DNA from: G963662905 sp965230045
GTDB lineage: Bacteria > Bacteroidota > Bacteroidia > Bacteroidales > WRLA01
Direction of reading: 5' to 3'
DNA length: 64,000 nucleotides
Assembly: GCA_965230045.1 (NCBI GenBank)
Contig: OZ245940.1
Span: 4,836,001 to 4,900,000, forward strand
In this document: piece by piece, positions 28,331-37,926 of the stretch
Layout of the letters: the number at the start of each line of letters is the position of its first letter
Position numbering within the stretch: the stretch's first letter is position 1
Translations under genes and position numbers: made by a program
The notes under the pieces: model-generated
The model's input: the letters and a program-made list of their open reading frames with translations, nothing else
Database searches by the model: none
What the model was told of the DNA's origin: nothing

Positions 28331-29611
28331 TTATCTGTGAACTACCTTTTTGCTCAAGCTGCTTCCGTCTTCGGCGGTTATCTGAAGCACATAAACAGCG
28401 GGAGACAGAGTACTTATGTCAATTTCATGCTTCGTCAATGAATTGACATAAACATCTTTTGAAATGACCGCCTGACCATTCAAATTAAGCAGTTCCACAT
28501 GATATTTCCCTGCTTGCTCCGCATCAATTATCAGGCTCAGCTTATCCGCCGCTGGATTCGGAAACACCTCAAAAACATTCAGTTGCGCCATATCACCAAT
28601 GGAACTGGCATCGTGTAATTTTTTATAATTGAAGCCGATTTTCCCATCACCGGAAAGACCGCTTTCAAAACTGGTGAAGTAAATTTTAAAGACCGAACCT
28701 TCGGCATCTTTCACGAAATACATGACCGTATCAATCATAACATAAACAGGAGGCATTCCTTCGGTGGCTTTCCAGTTGTAGCCTATTCCGGCGCGATTGG
28801 TCATAAAATCATTTTCGTTATAAACTTCAAAATCTGCCTGATCCATTCCGCTTTCCCGAACAGTGATCATTTGTGTGCCCGGGGCGGACAAAACGCCTGT
28901 AACTGGGTACGGCACAGGTGTTGGCCCCATAAATACCGGCGCCATATATTTGGTAAACTGAATATCCCAGGCCGTTTTCAGTGGTTCGTGTTCAATAAAT
29001 TCGCCGCTTTCAAAAGAGAATCCAATAAAATTCAGCTCCGAAAATTCATTGGCTTCCAGGCTAAGCTGTTGCTCGTTGCTGCCATCAAGGTTTGCATATT
29101 TAAAAACCCAGGCATTTGCCGGAGCATTTTTCTCCACAATCATAAATTGTATCCAGCTTTCGTCCTGAAGTTTCATCACAAAAACACTGTCGCCTGTAAT
29201 TTTATGGTTGTTGATGTTGTAGCGTCCCCAGCCGTAATCAAACTGGTCGCCGGGAATAATGTTGCGCACAAAAGCGCCGTATTCCCAGGAAGTATCGCTG
29301 TTATAGAGCAGCTTGCGCTCCATACCCACAGTATCAATGTTTAGCCAGGATTCCGTTGCATTGCCCTTATTGTAAGCATAAACTTCAATACCTGCACCAT
29401 CGTTGGCCAGAACACTGATGCTCATGACATCCGTGGAAAAAGCAATATCCCATTCGCTGCGATCTGCAGTAAATTCGGCCTCAAGTCCGAAATCAAAATA
29501 AACATCATTGGCATAGCCATTGCCCATAACGGCACTGTCGGACATCATTTGAGCGCTCAACTGCATGGACAGAAAAGCACTAAACACCAGAAAAAAAGCA
29601 ATTCTTTTCAT
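28331..29611 (-). CDS. HmuY-like protein with T9SS sorting domain
   Basis: The 426-residue protein has a signal peptide (...SMQLSAQ). Two HmuY-like halves follow (VYFDFGLEAE... WDIAFSTDV at ~35-60 and GFSFESGEF... AWDIQFTKY at ~205-235). It ends with a T9SS sorting domain (~345-426, FEVFPNPAADKLSLIIDA...). It should therefore be delivered to the cell surface by type IX secretion, whereas the related protein of the same operon is a lipoprotein. It is first in the operon, followed by the HmuR-like receptor. The family assignment rests on the paired strand patterns and on the receptor next door; a general heme or metal binder is the alternative. Confidence 0.72.
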   Translation of the reverse strand: MKRIAFFLVFSAFLSMQLSAQMMSDSAVMGNGYANDVYFDFGLEAEFTADRSEWDIAFSTDVMSISVLANDGAGIEVYAYNKGNATESWLNIDTVGMERKLLYNSDTSWEYGAFVRNIIPGDQFDYGWGRYNINNHKITGDSVFVMKLQDESWIQFMIVEKNAPANAWVFKYANLDGSNEQQLSLEANEFSELNFIGFSFESGEFIEHEPLKTAWDIQFTKYMAPVFMGPTPVPYPVTGVLSAPGTQMITVRESGMDQADFEVYNENDFMTNRAGIGYNWKATEGMPPVYVMIDTVMYFVKDAEGSVFKIYFTSFESGLSGDGKIGFNYKKLHDASSIGDMAQLNVFEVFPNPAADKLSLIIDAEQAGKYHVELLNLNGQAVISKDVYVNSLTKHEIDISTLSPAVYVLQITAEDGSSLSKKVVHR

Positions 29612-29764
29612 TATAATGAATTTTTAAATTTAACATTTACAAAACCACTGGGTGGAGTTTCAAGCCCGGACTACTCAAATATTTTTGATAACGTTTCCTT
29701 AAACCTAAAGAAGCAACAAAACTACAGCATCTTTGTTTCTTCAAAAAGCTTAATAAATAACACA

Positions 29765-30295
29765 ATGATAAAAAATTTGCTCAGTTTGATCATGTTGATG
29801 CCGCTAATTGCTGGCGCACAAGGATTTTATGGATTTACGGTTGAAGATATCAATGGTAAAAAATTTTCGATGGAAAGCCTCAAAGGCAAAAAAGTTATGC
29901 TGGTGAACGTTGCCTCAAAATGCGGATTAACACCGCAATACGAACAATTGCAGGCGGTTTACGAAAAATATGGTGGCGATGATTTTGAAATTGTGGCTTT
30001 TCCGGCCAATAATTTTATGGGGCAGGAACCCGGCACAAACGAAGAAATCAAAAGCTTTTGCAGCACCAATTATGGTGTTACCTTCCCGATGATGACAAAA
30101 ATCTCCGTAAAAGGCGATGATATGCATCCGATTTACCAATGGCTGACGCAAAAAGAGAAGAATGGAGTTTTGGATACCGAAATTCAATGGAATTTTCAAA
30201 AATTCCTGATTGACGAGGAAGGAAACCTTATCAAGACCATTTCGCCGAGGACAAAGCCCGATGATGATGAAATCATTGAATGGATTGAGTCGTAG
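29765..30295 (+). CDS. Glutathione peroxidase family protein (exported)
   Basis: The 176-residue protein has an N-terminal signal peptide (MIKNLLSLIMLMPLIAGAQG), so it probably acts in the periplasm. The peroxidatic cysteine is Cys53 (ASKCGLTPQY), and the Trp/Asn part of the tetrad is in WNFQKF (142-147). The usual FPxNQF motif reads FPANNF, so the tetrad Gln is Asn83. Cys99 (SFCSTNYGV) is a likely resolving cysteine, making the enzyme thioredoxin-dependent as in most bacteria. The frame is open from 29549, but ATG 29765 is the only start giving a signal peptide. It is divergent from the heme operon, which may reflect protection against heme-driven oxidative stress. Confidence 0.88.
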   Translation: MIKNLLSLIMLMPLIAGAQGFYGFTVEDINGKKFSMESLKGKKVMLVNVASKCGLTPQYEQLQAVYEKYGGDDFEIVAFPANNFMGQEPGTNEEIKSFCSTNYGVTFPMMTKISVKGDDMHPIYQWLTQKEKNGVLDTEIQWNFQKFLIDEEGNLIKTISPRTKPDDDEIIEWIES

Positions 30296-30321
30296 AAACG
30301 ACAAAAGCCAAACTCATTAAA

Positions 30322-30357
30322 AGCCGCACCGAATTTTCCGGTACGGCTATTTTTTTA
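30322..30357 (+). terminator. Terminator after the glutathione peroxidase gene
   Basis: A 10-bp stem (AGCCGCACCG 30322-30331 with CGGTACGGCT 30339-30348, one C-A mismatch) and a 7-nt loop are followed by a run of T. Confidence 0.75.
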
Positions 30358-30370
30358 CTAAATTCAATAT

Positions 30371-30422
30371 CTTGCCCCTACTTTTTGAAGAAATCAGACC
30401 AAACTTGCCCCTACTTTTTGAA
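30371..30422. repeat. Pair of 19-bp direct repeats, 33 bp apart
   Basis: CTTGCCCCTACTTTTTGAA occurs at 30371-30389 and again, identical, at 30404-30422. The pair lies in the 218-nt convergent gap between the glutathione peroxidase and priA. The function is unknown. Nothing else is recognisable in this gap apart from the terminator. Confidence 0.7.
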
Positions 30423-30513
30423 ATTTTGCAGGCTAAATAGTTATAATACAATATATTATAAAAATAAAACCATTGAATTACAGACATGTAAATAAAAACC
30501 AAAAAGCCAACTA

Positions 30514-32991
30514 TCAAAGCGGATCCACTTCAAAGAGAATCTGAGCTGCCTTGTTTTCGCTGTTAAGCTTGAAATTGTCGGTGCATTCGAGTATGTATTT
30601 TTTTACAGCTTTAAAAGAAATTCCCTGCTCCATTTTCACCATGAGCTGCATACGGTATTGATTGCGTACACGTCCCACCAACGGATATTCGGGCCCCAGC
30701 AAACGATCGCCAAGGCGGATTCGCAACATTTGCCCATATTCATAAGCGGCGGCTTGTGTAACTTCCTGATCTTTATGTCGTACCGTAATCAATATTAATC
30801 GAAAATAAGGCGGATAATGAAAACGCTGGCGCTCCTGCAACTGACTCTGCAACATGTCGTTATAACGGTTTTCCATCACGTAGCGCAGCACAGCATGATA
30901 AGGCTTCCGGCTTTGAATGACCACTTTTCCTCTTTTCTTTTTCCTTCCGGCCCGGCCACTAACCTGTGCCAGCATTTGATACGAACGCTCAAAAGAACGG
31001 AAATCGGGATAATTGATCATACTGTCGGCATTGAGCACGCCCACCAGCCCCACATTATCAAAATCAAGCCCTTTGGTAACCATTTGAGTGCCGACAAGGA
31101 TATCGGTTTTACCTTCTTCAAAATCGCTGATGATGCTGTAATAACTGTTTTTATTGCGTGTGGTATCCAGATCCATGCGCGCAAAAACAGCATCAGGAAA
31201 TATAATTTGCAGTTCTTCTTCGACTTTCTCGGTGCCAAAGCCCATCATTTTCAGTGATGTTCCATTACAATTGGGACAACGGTCGGGAATGGTTTTGGTA
31301 TATCCGCAGTAGTGGCAGCGCAAATGGCCACGCCCTTTGTGATATACCAGGCTCACATCGCAGCTTTTGCATTCCGGCACCCAGCCACACGACTGGCATT
31401 CAAGCCTCAACGAGAAACCGCGCCGGTTTTGAAACAAAATAATCTGTTGTTTCTGCTCCAGGGCTTCTTTCATTGAATTAATAAGCAGGCTGCTGAAATG
31501 TGAATGCATTTTGCCCTGTTTTTGCTCCTCTTTCAAATCGGCAATCTGGATTTCAGGTAGATGGACATCGCCATAGCGCTTGCTCAGTGTTGCCAACCCA
31601 TATTTCCCTGCCAAAACATTGAAATAGGTTTCAAGCGCGGGCGTTGCCGATCCCATCACTACTTTTGCATCGAAAAGTTTGGCCAGAACCACTGCCGAAT
31701 CGCGGGCATTGTAGCGCGGTGCCGGGTCGTGCTGCCGGAAACTGCTGTCGTGCTCTTCATCAACAATTACAAGTCCCAGATTGGTAAAAGGCAAAAAGAC
31801 AGAGGAACGCGCACCGATTACAATTTTGAAACGCCCGTCGGGAGCCAGCAAAGTATTCCATATTTCGACGCGCTCCATTTCGTTATAACGCGAATGATAC
31901 ACGCCCACCTGTTCGCCAAAAAACTTTCGCAAACGATTTATAATCTGAGCAGTTAAAGCAATCTCAGGCAACAAATACAAAACCTGTTCCCCACGATTGA
32001 GCGCCTGTTGAATCAGTTTTATGTAGATTTCCGTTTTTCCGCTTCCGGTAACGCCATGCAGCAAAACGGGCTTTTTCTCCGCCAAAATCTCCTCCATCTT
32101 TGCAAAAGCAGCCGATTGCCCTTCGTTTAGTTGTATTTCATCGGGATGGGCTTTGTTGTCAAAACGCTCCAAGCGGCTCACTTCCCGCACTTCCTCTAAA
32201 AGGACTTCTTTTTTAATCAAACCCGAAATGCCTGAGGAATTCCCATCCAAAGCTGCCGAAAGATCCGTTTTTTTACATTCTTTCAATTCTTTTTCCCCAC
32301 TCAGTTGCAAAAATTTCATCAAAGCTTCCAGCTGCCGGAACGCACGTTTTTCGAGCTGGTCAAAAAGTACACGCATTTTTTCTTCGTCCTCATAATCAGC
32401 ATGCAGCCTAAGCCAGCTCTCGGTTTTGGGCTTGTATTTTTCTTTGAGTTCCTCTTCGGCGATGACCACATTTTTCATGATCAATGCTTTGATCAACGGC
32501 ATCACAGTAGCCTGGTCCAAAATTCCCGCGACCTCGGTAAGAGTGAGGATTTGATTTACTTCCAGCGCTTCGGCAACCAAAAACTCTTTGTCGTTGAGTT
32601 GTGTATAATCGCCATTAAAATCAGGATGCAAAAGGATTTTTGTTTCCGATGCCAGCTTCATGCCGGAAGGCAAAGCTGCATTCATCACTTCGCCTGCCGC
32701 ACACATATAATAACCGGCCATCCAGTCCCAGAATTTCAATTGTGTTTCCGTAACCACCGCCGAATCGTCCAAAATGGACAAAATATATTTGGCTTCGTAT
32801 TCTTCGGGTGGATTTTCGTGCAAACTATGGACAATGCCGGTATAAATTTTCCTGCGCCCGAACTGCACAACTACGCGCATGCCTTTATACAGCCCGGAAG
32901 TGAGCTTTCGTGGCACACGGTAGGTAAAAGTTGCCCGTAAAGGCAAGGGCAGCAGCACTTCAGCAAATATTGTCCGGTCGTGATCAGCCAT
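30514..32991 (-). CDS. priA: Primosomal protein N' (PriA replication-restart helicase)
   Basis: The 825-residue protein has the PriA layout. The N-terminal 3'BD region starts FAEVLLPLPLRATFTYRVP. Helicase motifs are GVTGSGKTEIY (Walker A), VDEEHDSSF and GSATPALETY. Eight zinc-binding cysteines are visible (CQSCGWVPECKSCDV, then CHYCGY and CPNCNG), followed by the C-terminal helicase lobe (ILVGTQMVTKGLDF; QVSGRAGR). It reloads the replisome at stalled forks. The frame is open to 33039, but the start at 32991 (MADHDRTIFAEV) matches the family and overlaps the upstream methyltransferase stop by 8 nt (ATGGCTGA), giving coupled translation. Confidence 0.95.
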   Translation of the reverse strand: MADHDRTIFAEVLLPLPLRATFTYRVPRKLTSGLYKGMRVVVQFGRRKIYTGIVHSLHENPPEEYEAKYILSILDDSAVVTETQLKFWDWMAGYYMCAAGEVMNAALPSGMKLASETKILLHPDFNGDYTQLNDKEFLVAEALEVNQILTLTEVAGILDQATVMPLIKALIMKNVVIAEEELKEKYKPKTESWLRLHADYEDEEKMRVLFDQLEKRAFRQLEALMKFLQLSGEKELKECKKTDLSAALDGNSSGISGLIKKEVLLEEVREVSRLERFDNKAHPDEIQLNEGQSAAFAKMEEILAEKKPVLLHGVTGSGKTEIYIKLIQQALNRGEQVLYLLPEIALTAQIINRLRKFFGEQVGVYHSRYNEMERVEIWNTLLAPDGRFKIVIGARSSVFLPFTNLGLVIVDEEHDSSFRQHDPAPRYNARDSAVVLAKLFDAKVVMGSATPALETYFNVLAGKYGLATLSKRYGDVHLPEIQIADLKEEQKQGKMHSHFSSLLINSMKEALEQKQQIILFQNRRGFSLRLECQSCGWVPECKSCDVSLVYHKGRGHLRCHYCGYTKTIPDRCPNCNGTSLKMMGFGTEKVEEELQIIFPDAVFARMDLDTTRNKNSYYSIISDFEEGKTDILVGTQMVTKGLDFDNVGLVGVLNADSMINYPDFRSFERSYQMLAQVSGRAGRKKKRGKVVIQSRKPYHAVLRYVMENRYNDMLQSQLQERQRFHYPPYFRLILITVRHKDQEVTQAAAYEYGQMLRIRLGDRLLGPEYPLVGRVRNQYRMQLMVKMEQGISFKAVKKYILECTDNFKLNSENKAAQILFEVDPL

Positions 32992-34153
32992 CCTGCTCCT
33001 GAGCTTTAGAGTCTTTGGCACTGCCACGGAACAGCTCATATTTATGATAACGGCAGTCGATAGGGCCGTTTTTTAAATGAAGCCTCTCGCTGGTACGCAA
33101 TCCGATTTTCTTTAATCCGGGAATATAACCCGAGAAAATCCAGGCCGTATAGCCGGCAAATCCTTTTTTCAAAGTATCGCCCAAAGCTGAGTAAAGCTCA
33201 TCGAGTTTTTCGGGCTGCAAACGTTCGCCATAAGGCGGATTGGTAATCAAAACCCCATTTTCCCATACCGGTGTCAATTCCTGAACCGGGCGCACACTGA
33301 TACTCACCGCATCATCCGATTCGAAAACCGCCAGATTAGTGCGGGCAGAACGGACAGCCAGAGGTGATTTGTCCGAAGCCTGGAAATAACTCTCCGGCTC
33401 ATAAACCTCATCGCGTGCTTTTTCCACCACTTCATCCCAGGTTTCCTGTTCAAAAGCTGACCAGTTCATAACAGCAAATTCGTCACGGAAAAAACCGGAC
33501 GGCATATTCATGGATTTCATCAATGCTTCGGCGATGAGCGTACCACTGCCGCACATCGGATCTACAAAAGGCTGATCAGGCTTCCACCCGCTGAGTTCGA
33601 CCAAACCGGCAGCCAAAACTTCGCTCAAAGGCGCTTCGATGGCTCGTTTGCGGTAGCCGCGTTTAAAAAGCGGTTCGCCCGCGGCATCCAGCAAAAGGCT
33701 GAAATTATTGCGCGACAAATGACCCTGGATGCGCACATCAGGATATTTGGGCTCCACATCAGGACGATAACCTTCTTCTTTGCGGAAACGGTCCACAATA
33801 GCATCCTTCATCAGCAAACTAACATAATGCGAATGATTGAACAAATCCGAATTGAGCGTGCAGTCGATGGCAAAATTCTTACGAATAGGAAAAATCTGAT
33901 GCCAGGGCTGATCGTACATGAAATCATAAAGCTCCTTTTTATTGCGGATGCGCTTAAAGCCGATTTCCTGTAAAACCCGCAAAGCGAGGCGCGTTTTATA
34001 AAGGATATTATAAAATGTGGGCACATCCGCTTTGAAACGCACGGCACGTACCATTACTTCGGGCTGTTCGGCGCCCAGGGAAAAAAGTTCTTTTTGCAGG
34101 ATATTTTCAAAACCCGCATAGGTTTTGGCGATATAGGTATTGAGTTCGGACAT
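32984..34153 (-). CDS. THUMP-domain class I rRNA methyltransferase (RlmL-like)
   Basis: The 389-residue protein begins like bacterial RlmL N-terminal parts (TYAGFENILQKELFSLGAE). A THUMP domain covers about 45-155. The Rossmann methyltransferase has PMCGSGTLIAEAL as SAM-binding motif I and TNPPYGERL as catalytic motif IV (N-P-P-Y, amino-group methylation). It should methylate N2 of a guanine in 23S rRNA. It is shorter than E. coli RlmL, lacking the fused RlmK half, as is usual outside gammaproteobacteria. It is followed by priA with an 8-nt overlap. A TAATTTTG -7 element lies 28 nt upstream. Confidence 0.88.
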   Translation of the reverse strand: MSELNTYIAKTYAGFENILQKELFSLGAEQPEVMVRAVRFKADVPTFYNILYKTRLALRVLQEIGFKRIRNKKELYDFMYDQPWHQIFPIRKNFAIDCTLNSDLFNHSHYVSLLMKDAIVDRFRKEEGYRPDVEPKYPDVRIQGHLSRNNFSLLLDAAGEPLFKRGYRKRAIEAPLSEVLAAGLVELSGWKPDQPFVDPMCGSGTLIAEALMKSMNMPSGFFRDEFAVMNWSAFEQETWDEVVEKARDEVYEPESYFQASDKSPLAVRSARTNLAVFESDDAVSISVRPVQELTPVWENGVLITNPPYGERLQPEKLDELYSALGDTLKKGFAGYTAWIFSGYIPGLKKIGLRTSERLHLKNGPIDCRYHKYELFRGSAKDSKAQEQDG

Positions 34154-34180
34154 GGGAAAATTTTAAATCATTCGAAAAGC

Positions 34181-34188
34181 CAAAATTA
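34181..34188 (-). promoter_or_regulatory. -7 element (TAATTTTG) of the methyltransferase-priA operon
   Basis: The minus strand reads TAATTTTG, an exact TAnnTTTG match, 28 nt upstream of the methyltransferase ATG. No -33 element was identified. Confidence 0.45.
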
Positions 34189-34265
34189 CACAAAAGAAAA
34201 GACCAAACAATAATCATTCTAAGCATGTACCTAGCAATAACAATGATCTCAAACAATTAACTCAG

Positions 34266-36017
34266 TTAAACAGCAATAACTCTTTCTTTCCATACATTAA
34301 CTTCTTTTGATATTGATGTTTTCCATTGAGGTGCTCTAACATTTCTAAATACCAAACACCTATCAATTAGTGTTTTAAAGTCCGAATTATGATATTTTTT
34401 ATTTGTAAGAATCTCTATTGCAACAATAAAATCAGATAAATTCATTGGAACAATATTCACAAATTCTTCTTCATCACCTTTATACCAAACTCCAATCCTA
34501 AAAGTCTCAGCAACATTGTTGTCAACTGCAGGTGCAATAAAAAGACAATAAACATCTTTGTTCGGAAATTGCTCCTTATATTGTACTGTATGTCTTCTAA
34601 CAGGTTCACTTTCAACAGCCATTTGCCGATGAGAGCTTGTTAATGTCACTTCTACAACCAAGACATATGTTTCAAACTCGAATAATAAATCTGCACCGCC
34701 ACCTGGAGCTGTATTTCGTGGATGAAAATCTTGATCTACAGGAAATCGTCTTGTTGTATGAACTGGGCTAACCAAATCGTCAATAGCAAGAAAGCTTCGC
34801 CAAACAGCCCACTCCAAATAAGCTGGGCGATCGTCAATTTCAGGTCCATCAGTAACGGATTCTCCGTTTAAAACCTTTAAATAGTTTAATGTGTCAATTA
34901 TTGCTGTTTCCGACTGTTGTTCATTTGCAAAATCTTCTTCTCTTTCCCAATTGTTATACTCGATTAAAGCAAACCGAATCATTCTAACATCTTCAATATC
35001 TGACTCAAGAGTTAATTTATTAGCTTCAGATAACAGTGGATTTCTCTTATCCCGAATACCATTTTTTAAGTCCTCAATTTCAGATAGTGCGAACTCTTTA
35101 TCATCAGTTGGAAGCTTAAAAGTATTTTTGTAGAAATGAGAAAAATATTCAATCGGATCCTTTGTAAAAAGAAAGTCTGGTTCTGAAGAGAGCAAAGACT
35201 CTACAAACCTCATTTTATTTGCCCTTATTACCAATGTTTGACCAATTCTAGAAAAAAGACCAGAAAGTGAGAAGTATCTAAATGTAGTATCAGAATAGTC
35301 ACTTACAACTGAATTTGGATTAATGCCAATTTCAGCACGAAGTTCTTCTTTATATCGATTCTTTAACTCTCTAACTTCTCTGGCATTTTTACAATCAGCA
35401 AGTTGTTGGCGATATGTCAAAATTTCATCAACTATTTCTTGTGGCAGTTCCAGTGTATGATTCCTGAACTTTTGAATAAATAAGCCTGTTTCAAACTTAG
35501 TTAGTCCATCATGATTATTTTGTTGTAGATTCATTAACACCTGTAGTAAAAGAATAAAAGGCTTCATTGAACCATCAGGAAATCCTTTTTCTAAAGCATT
35601 AGGTAACTCATAACAAACAAATTGTCGCGTATAAATCTCTTCAATTTCTGAAACAGATTTAGCTGTAATTAGTTTTCTTCCTGCAGGTGTTATTTCAAAA
35701 TCATGTTTTACTTCTGGAATAGAAATTAAATCGAAGAATTCATTTGTTGTATATTTAGTGTCATTTACATTATAACGGTCATAACTAACAAAACCAAGTT
35801 GGTAAAATGCGGCTCTCCATTTACGCCCATTCCAATCTGATGGTTCCCCATCAAATTCCAACACTTCATGTTCTTTAAGTTTACCATGCAGACGAGCCTC
35901 AATTTCTGAACCTTTGGCATTTCCTGAAAAGCCTTCTTCTAAAAAGACTTTCAGTGCATTTTCTATTCTCTTAGGATTACGAACAGTAGTATTTCCTATA
36001 TTCCAAACTTTTGGCAT
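34266..36017 (-). CDS. AlwI-family type II restriction endonuclease
   Basis: The 583-residue protein opens with VWNIGNTTVRNPKRIENAL, which I recognise as the AlwI endonuclease family start. A nuclease core near the C-terminal quarter shows GGGADLLFEFE followed by VVEVTL, with Glu456 as a metal ligand in a PD-(D/E)xK-like fold; the K position reads Thr458. AlwI recognises GGATC and cuts outside the site on one strand only or on both, depending on the relative. The recognition sequence here is inferred from the family and from the two Dam-like methylases. The gene is last in a four-gene operon, 2 nt after a methylase, so protection is made first. It is AT-rich relative to the flanking core genes. 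Confidence 0.85.
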   Translation of the reverse strand: MPKVWNIGNTTVRNPKRIENALKVFLEEGFSGNAKGSEIEARLHGKLKEHEVLEFDGEPSDWNGRKWRAAFYQLGFVSYDRYNVNDTKYTTNEFFDLISIPEVKHDFEITPAGRKLITAKSVSEIEEIYTRQFVCYELPNALEKGFPDGSMKPFILLLQVLMNLQQNNHDGLTKFETGLFIQKFRNHTLELPQEIVDEILTYRQQLADCKNAREVRELKNRYKEELRAEIGINPNSVVSDYSDTTFRYFSLSGLFSRIGQTLVIRANKMRFVESLLSSEPDFLFTKDPIEYFSHFYKNTFKLPTDDKEFALSEIEDLKNGIRDKRNPLLSEANKLTLESDIEDVRMIRFALIEYNNWEREEDFANEQQSETAIIDTLNYLKVLNGESVTDGPEIDDRPAYLEWAVWRSFLAIDDLVSPVHTTRRFPVDQDFHPRNTAPGGGADLLFEFETYVLVVEVTLTSSHRQMAVESEPVRRHTVQYKEQFPNKDVYCLFIAPAVDNNVAETFRIGVWYKGDEEEFVNIVPMNLSDFIVAIEILTNKKYHNSDFKTLIDRCLVFRNVRAPQWKTSISKEVNVWKERVIAV

Positions 36018-36019
36018 AA

Positions 36020-37069
36020 TTATACTGCAATAAATAAATATTCTTTTACTCTATTATTCTCGTTTCCAATTTTATGAGATTGTGTCCCAAACGAATATGT
36101 GTGGTCAATCTCGTGGACAATAACATTATCTTTAAAACCTTTCAATATCTCCGCTAATTCATCTTTTGTTGGTAGCGAATTTGAAGAATACGAAACGGCA
36201 ATTATTGAATTCCTAAATTTGCTAAAAAGTTTTTCAAATTCACTATATGCTTCATTCTTATTTGAAAACGGGGATTTATAGCTTTTAAACTTTTTCGTTT
36301 TAGTATTCTCCTGAATCTCTAATCCTTCCCAGTTTTTCACAAGACCTTCTACAAAATGATATCGCCTAACATAATCGTTATCTGACTTAGGGCTAAAGTA
36401 TGGTGGGTCTAAATATACCAAATCAGCATTTACTTCTATATTTTGAGTCAATTGATTATTTGATTTATTTTCCATGGAGTTATCAAAAACAGCACCATTA
36501 AATATACGAACATTTTTGATAAAGTGTTCTTTAAGTGTATTTCTCAAATCCTTCCTGCCATCATCATATCTATGTCCAACAAAAGTAAAAATGCCCCTCG
36601 GTCGTTTTTTAACACATGCTCTTGATAAAGAAGCTAAAGCAATTGATTTTTTATACTCATTATCAAGCAATTCAATATTAGCCCTTACTTGATCTAAAAA
36701 CCTATTATCTGAATCTGAAAAATACAGACCTTTGAATTTTTCTGATATAAATTTATTTGAATTGTCTCTGTCAATTAAAAAATTAAGCTCTGACTCCTCT
36801 AATCGAACATAGCTGTTTTCAATAATCGAGTTTGCGATATGATAACTCATTGCCATAAAGTCGTTGCTAATAACTTGTTTACCTTGGCACTTCATGAAAT
36901 AACCTACAATATTGCTACCAGCAAATGCATCATAAAATGATTCAAAATCGTAACCTTGTAAAAAACGCCACAAATCTCCTATTATTTTATTCTTACTTCC
37001 CATGTATCTAGTACCCGGGAAATATTCAAACTGATTTGTTAAAGTTGGTATGTCTAATTGCAAACTCAT
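36020..37069 (-). CDS. DNA adenine methylase (D12 class), first of two in the R-M operon
   Basis: The 349-residue N6-adenine methyltransferase has the D12-class SAM motif near the start (RYMGSKNKIIGDLWRF, then FYDAFAGSNIVGYFMK). The catalytic motif IV is DLVYLDPPYFSP. It should protect one strand of the asymmetric site cut by the adjacent endonuclease. It is more divergent from Dam than its neighbour. Start and stop overlap the upstream methylase by 1 nt (TAATG), and it ends 2 nt before the endonuclease gene. Confidence 0.88.
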   Translation of the reverse strand: MSLQLDIPTLTNQFEYFPGTRYMGSKNKIIGDLWRFLQGYDFESFYDAFAGSNIVGYFMKCQGKQVISNDFMAMSYHIANSIIENSYVRLEESELNFLIDRDNSNKFISEKFKGLYFSDSDNRFLDQVRANIELLDNEYKKSIALASLSRACVKKRPRGIFTFVGHRYDDGRKDLRNTLKEHFIKNVRIFNGAVFDNSMENKSNNQLTQNIEVNADLVYLDPPYFSPKSDNDYVRRYHFVEGLVKNWEGLEIQENTKTKKFKSYKSPFSNKNEAYSEFEKLFSKFRNSIIAVSYSSNSLPTKDELAEILKGFKDNVIVHEIDHTYSFGTQSHKIGNENNRVKEYLFIAV

Positions 37070-37926
37070 TAACCTCCAATTACAATAATGTCAACACCTT
37101 TTCTGTTTCTCGCATCGCTATTTATCATCCGTTTTGTTTCAATACATTTTATTTCATAGTCTTCATATAAGTCCATAATTACTGGATGATCTGAATTAGT
37201 TAAAATTACATGACACCCCAAATTCACCAATCTATCAAATTCATCTTTTAACGCTAATTGATCATCATGATAGAAAAACTCTTTTGTGTATCTTTTAAAG
37301 TCACCATACTTACCGACAGGATAATATGGAGGATCGAGAAACACAAAGTCTCCATTCTGAGCATGTTTTTTTAAAGTTTCGGAATAATCTGCACATTCTA
37401 TAGTAGTATTTTGCAAAAACTCACTAGCATCTCTTAAAACCTCACTATCAAAGAAATTACCAGACCGTTTACCGTAAGGAACATTAAACTGTCCTTTCTT
37501 ATTAACTCTGTAAAGACCATTAAAGCAGGTTTTATTTAAATAGAGCAATCTTGCAGCCCTTTCAATATCAGATAATTTTTCAGGACTATTAGCACGCATT
37601 TTATAGTAGAACTCTTCTTCGTTTTTAAACGTTTTTAATAACGAAATTACATCTTCGACGGAGTTCTTAATAGTCGTGTAAGTTAAAACCAATTCGTAAT
37701 TCAGATCAGCAATCACCGCGTCTCTTGGATTTAAATGAAAATAAAAAGCTCCACCACCAATAAATGGTTCGATATACTTGCCATATTCACTTGGAATGTA
37801 TTTTGTTAATTCTGGCAGTAATTGAGTTTTTCCACCAGCCCATTTTAAAAATGGTTTAATCCTAACATGATTAGGCAACAACCACGGTTCCTCTAAAACC
37901 ATTCCGCATTTTTCTATTTTATACAT
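37069..37926 (-). CDS. Dam-like DNA adenine methylase, second of two in the R-M operon
   Basis: The 285-residue protein is a standard Dam-family N6-adenine methyltransferase: FLKWAGGKTQLLPEL, IEPFIGGGAFYFHL, and DPPY in DFVFLDPPYYPVGKY. It should methylate the GATC-like core or the opposite strand of the asymmetric site. Two adenine methylases for one non-palindromic site is the arrangement expected for AlwI-type systems. Its start overlaps the end of the regulator gene by 8 nt. Confidence 0.9.
   Translation of the reverse strand: MYKIEKCGMVLEEPWLLPNHVRIKPFLKWAGGKTQLLPELTKYIPSEYGKYIEPFIGGGAFYFHLNPRDAVIADLNYELVLTYTTIKNSVEDVISLLKTFKNEEEFYYKMRANSPEKLSDIERAARLLYLNKTCFNGLYRVNKKGQFNVPYGKRSGNFFDSEVLRDASEFLQNTTIECADYSETLKKHAQNGDFVFLDPPYYPVGKYGDFKRYTKEFFYHDDQLALKDEFDRLVNLGCHVILTNSDHPVIMDLYEDYEIKCIETKRMINSDARNRKGVDIIVIGG

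Noticed and set aside
29612..29764. Fur box between the heme operon and the glutathione peroxidase gene
   Set aside because: The region is AT-rich but I could not find a convincing inverted repeat of the Fur type.
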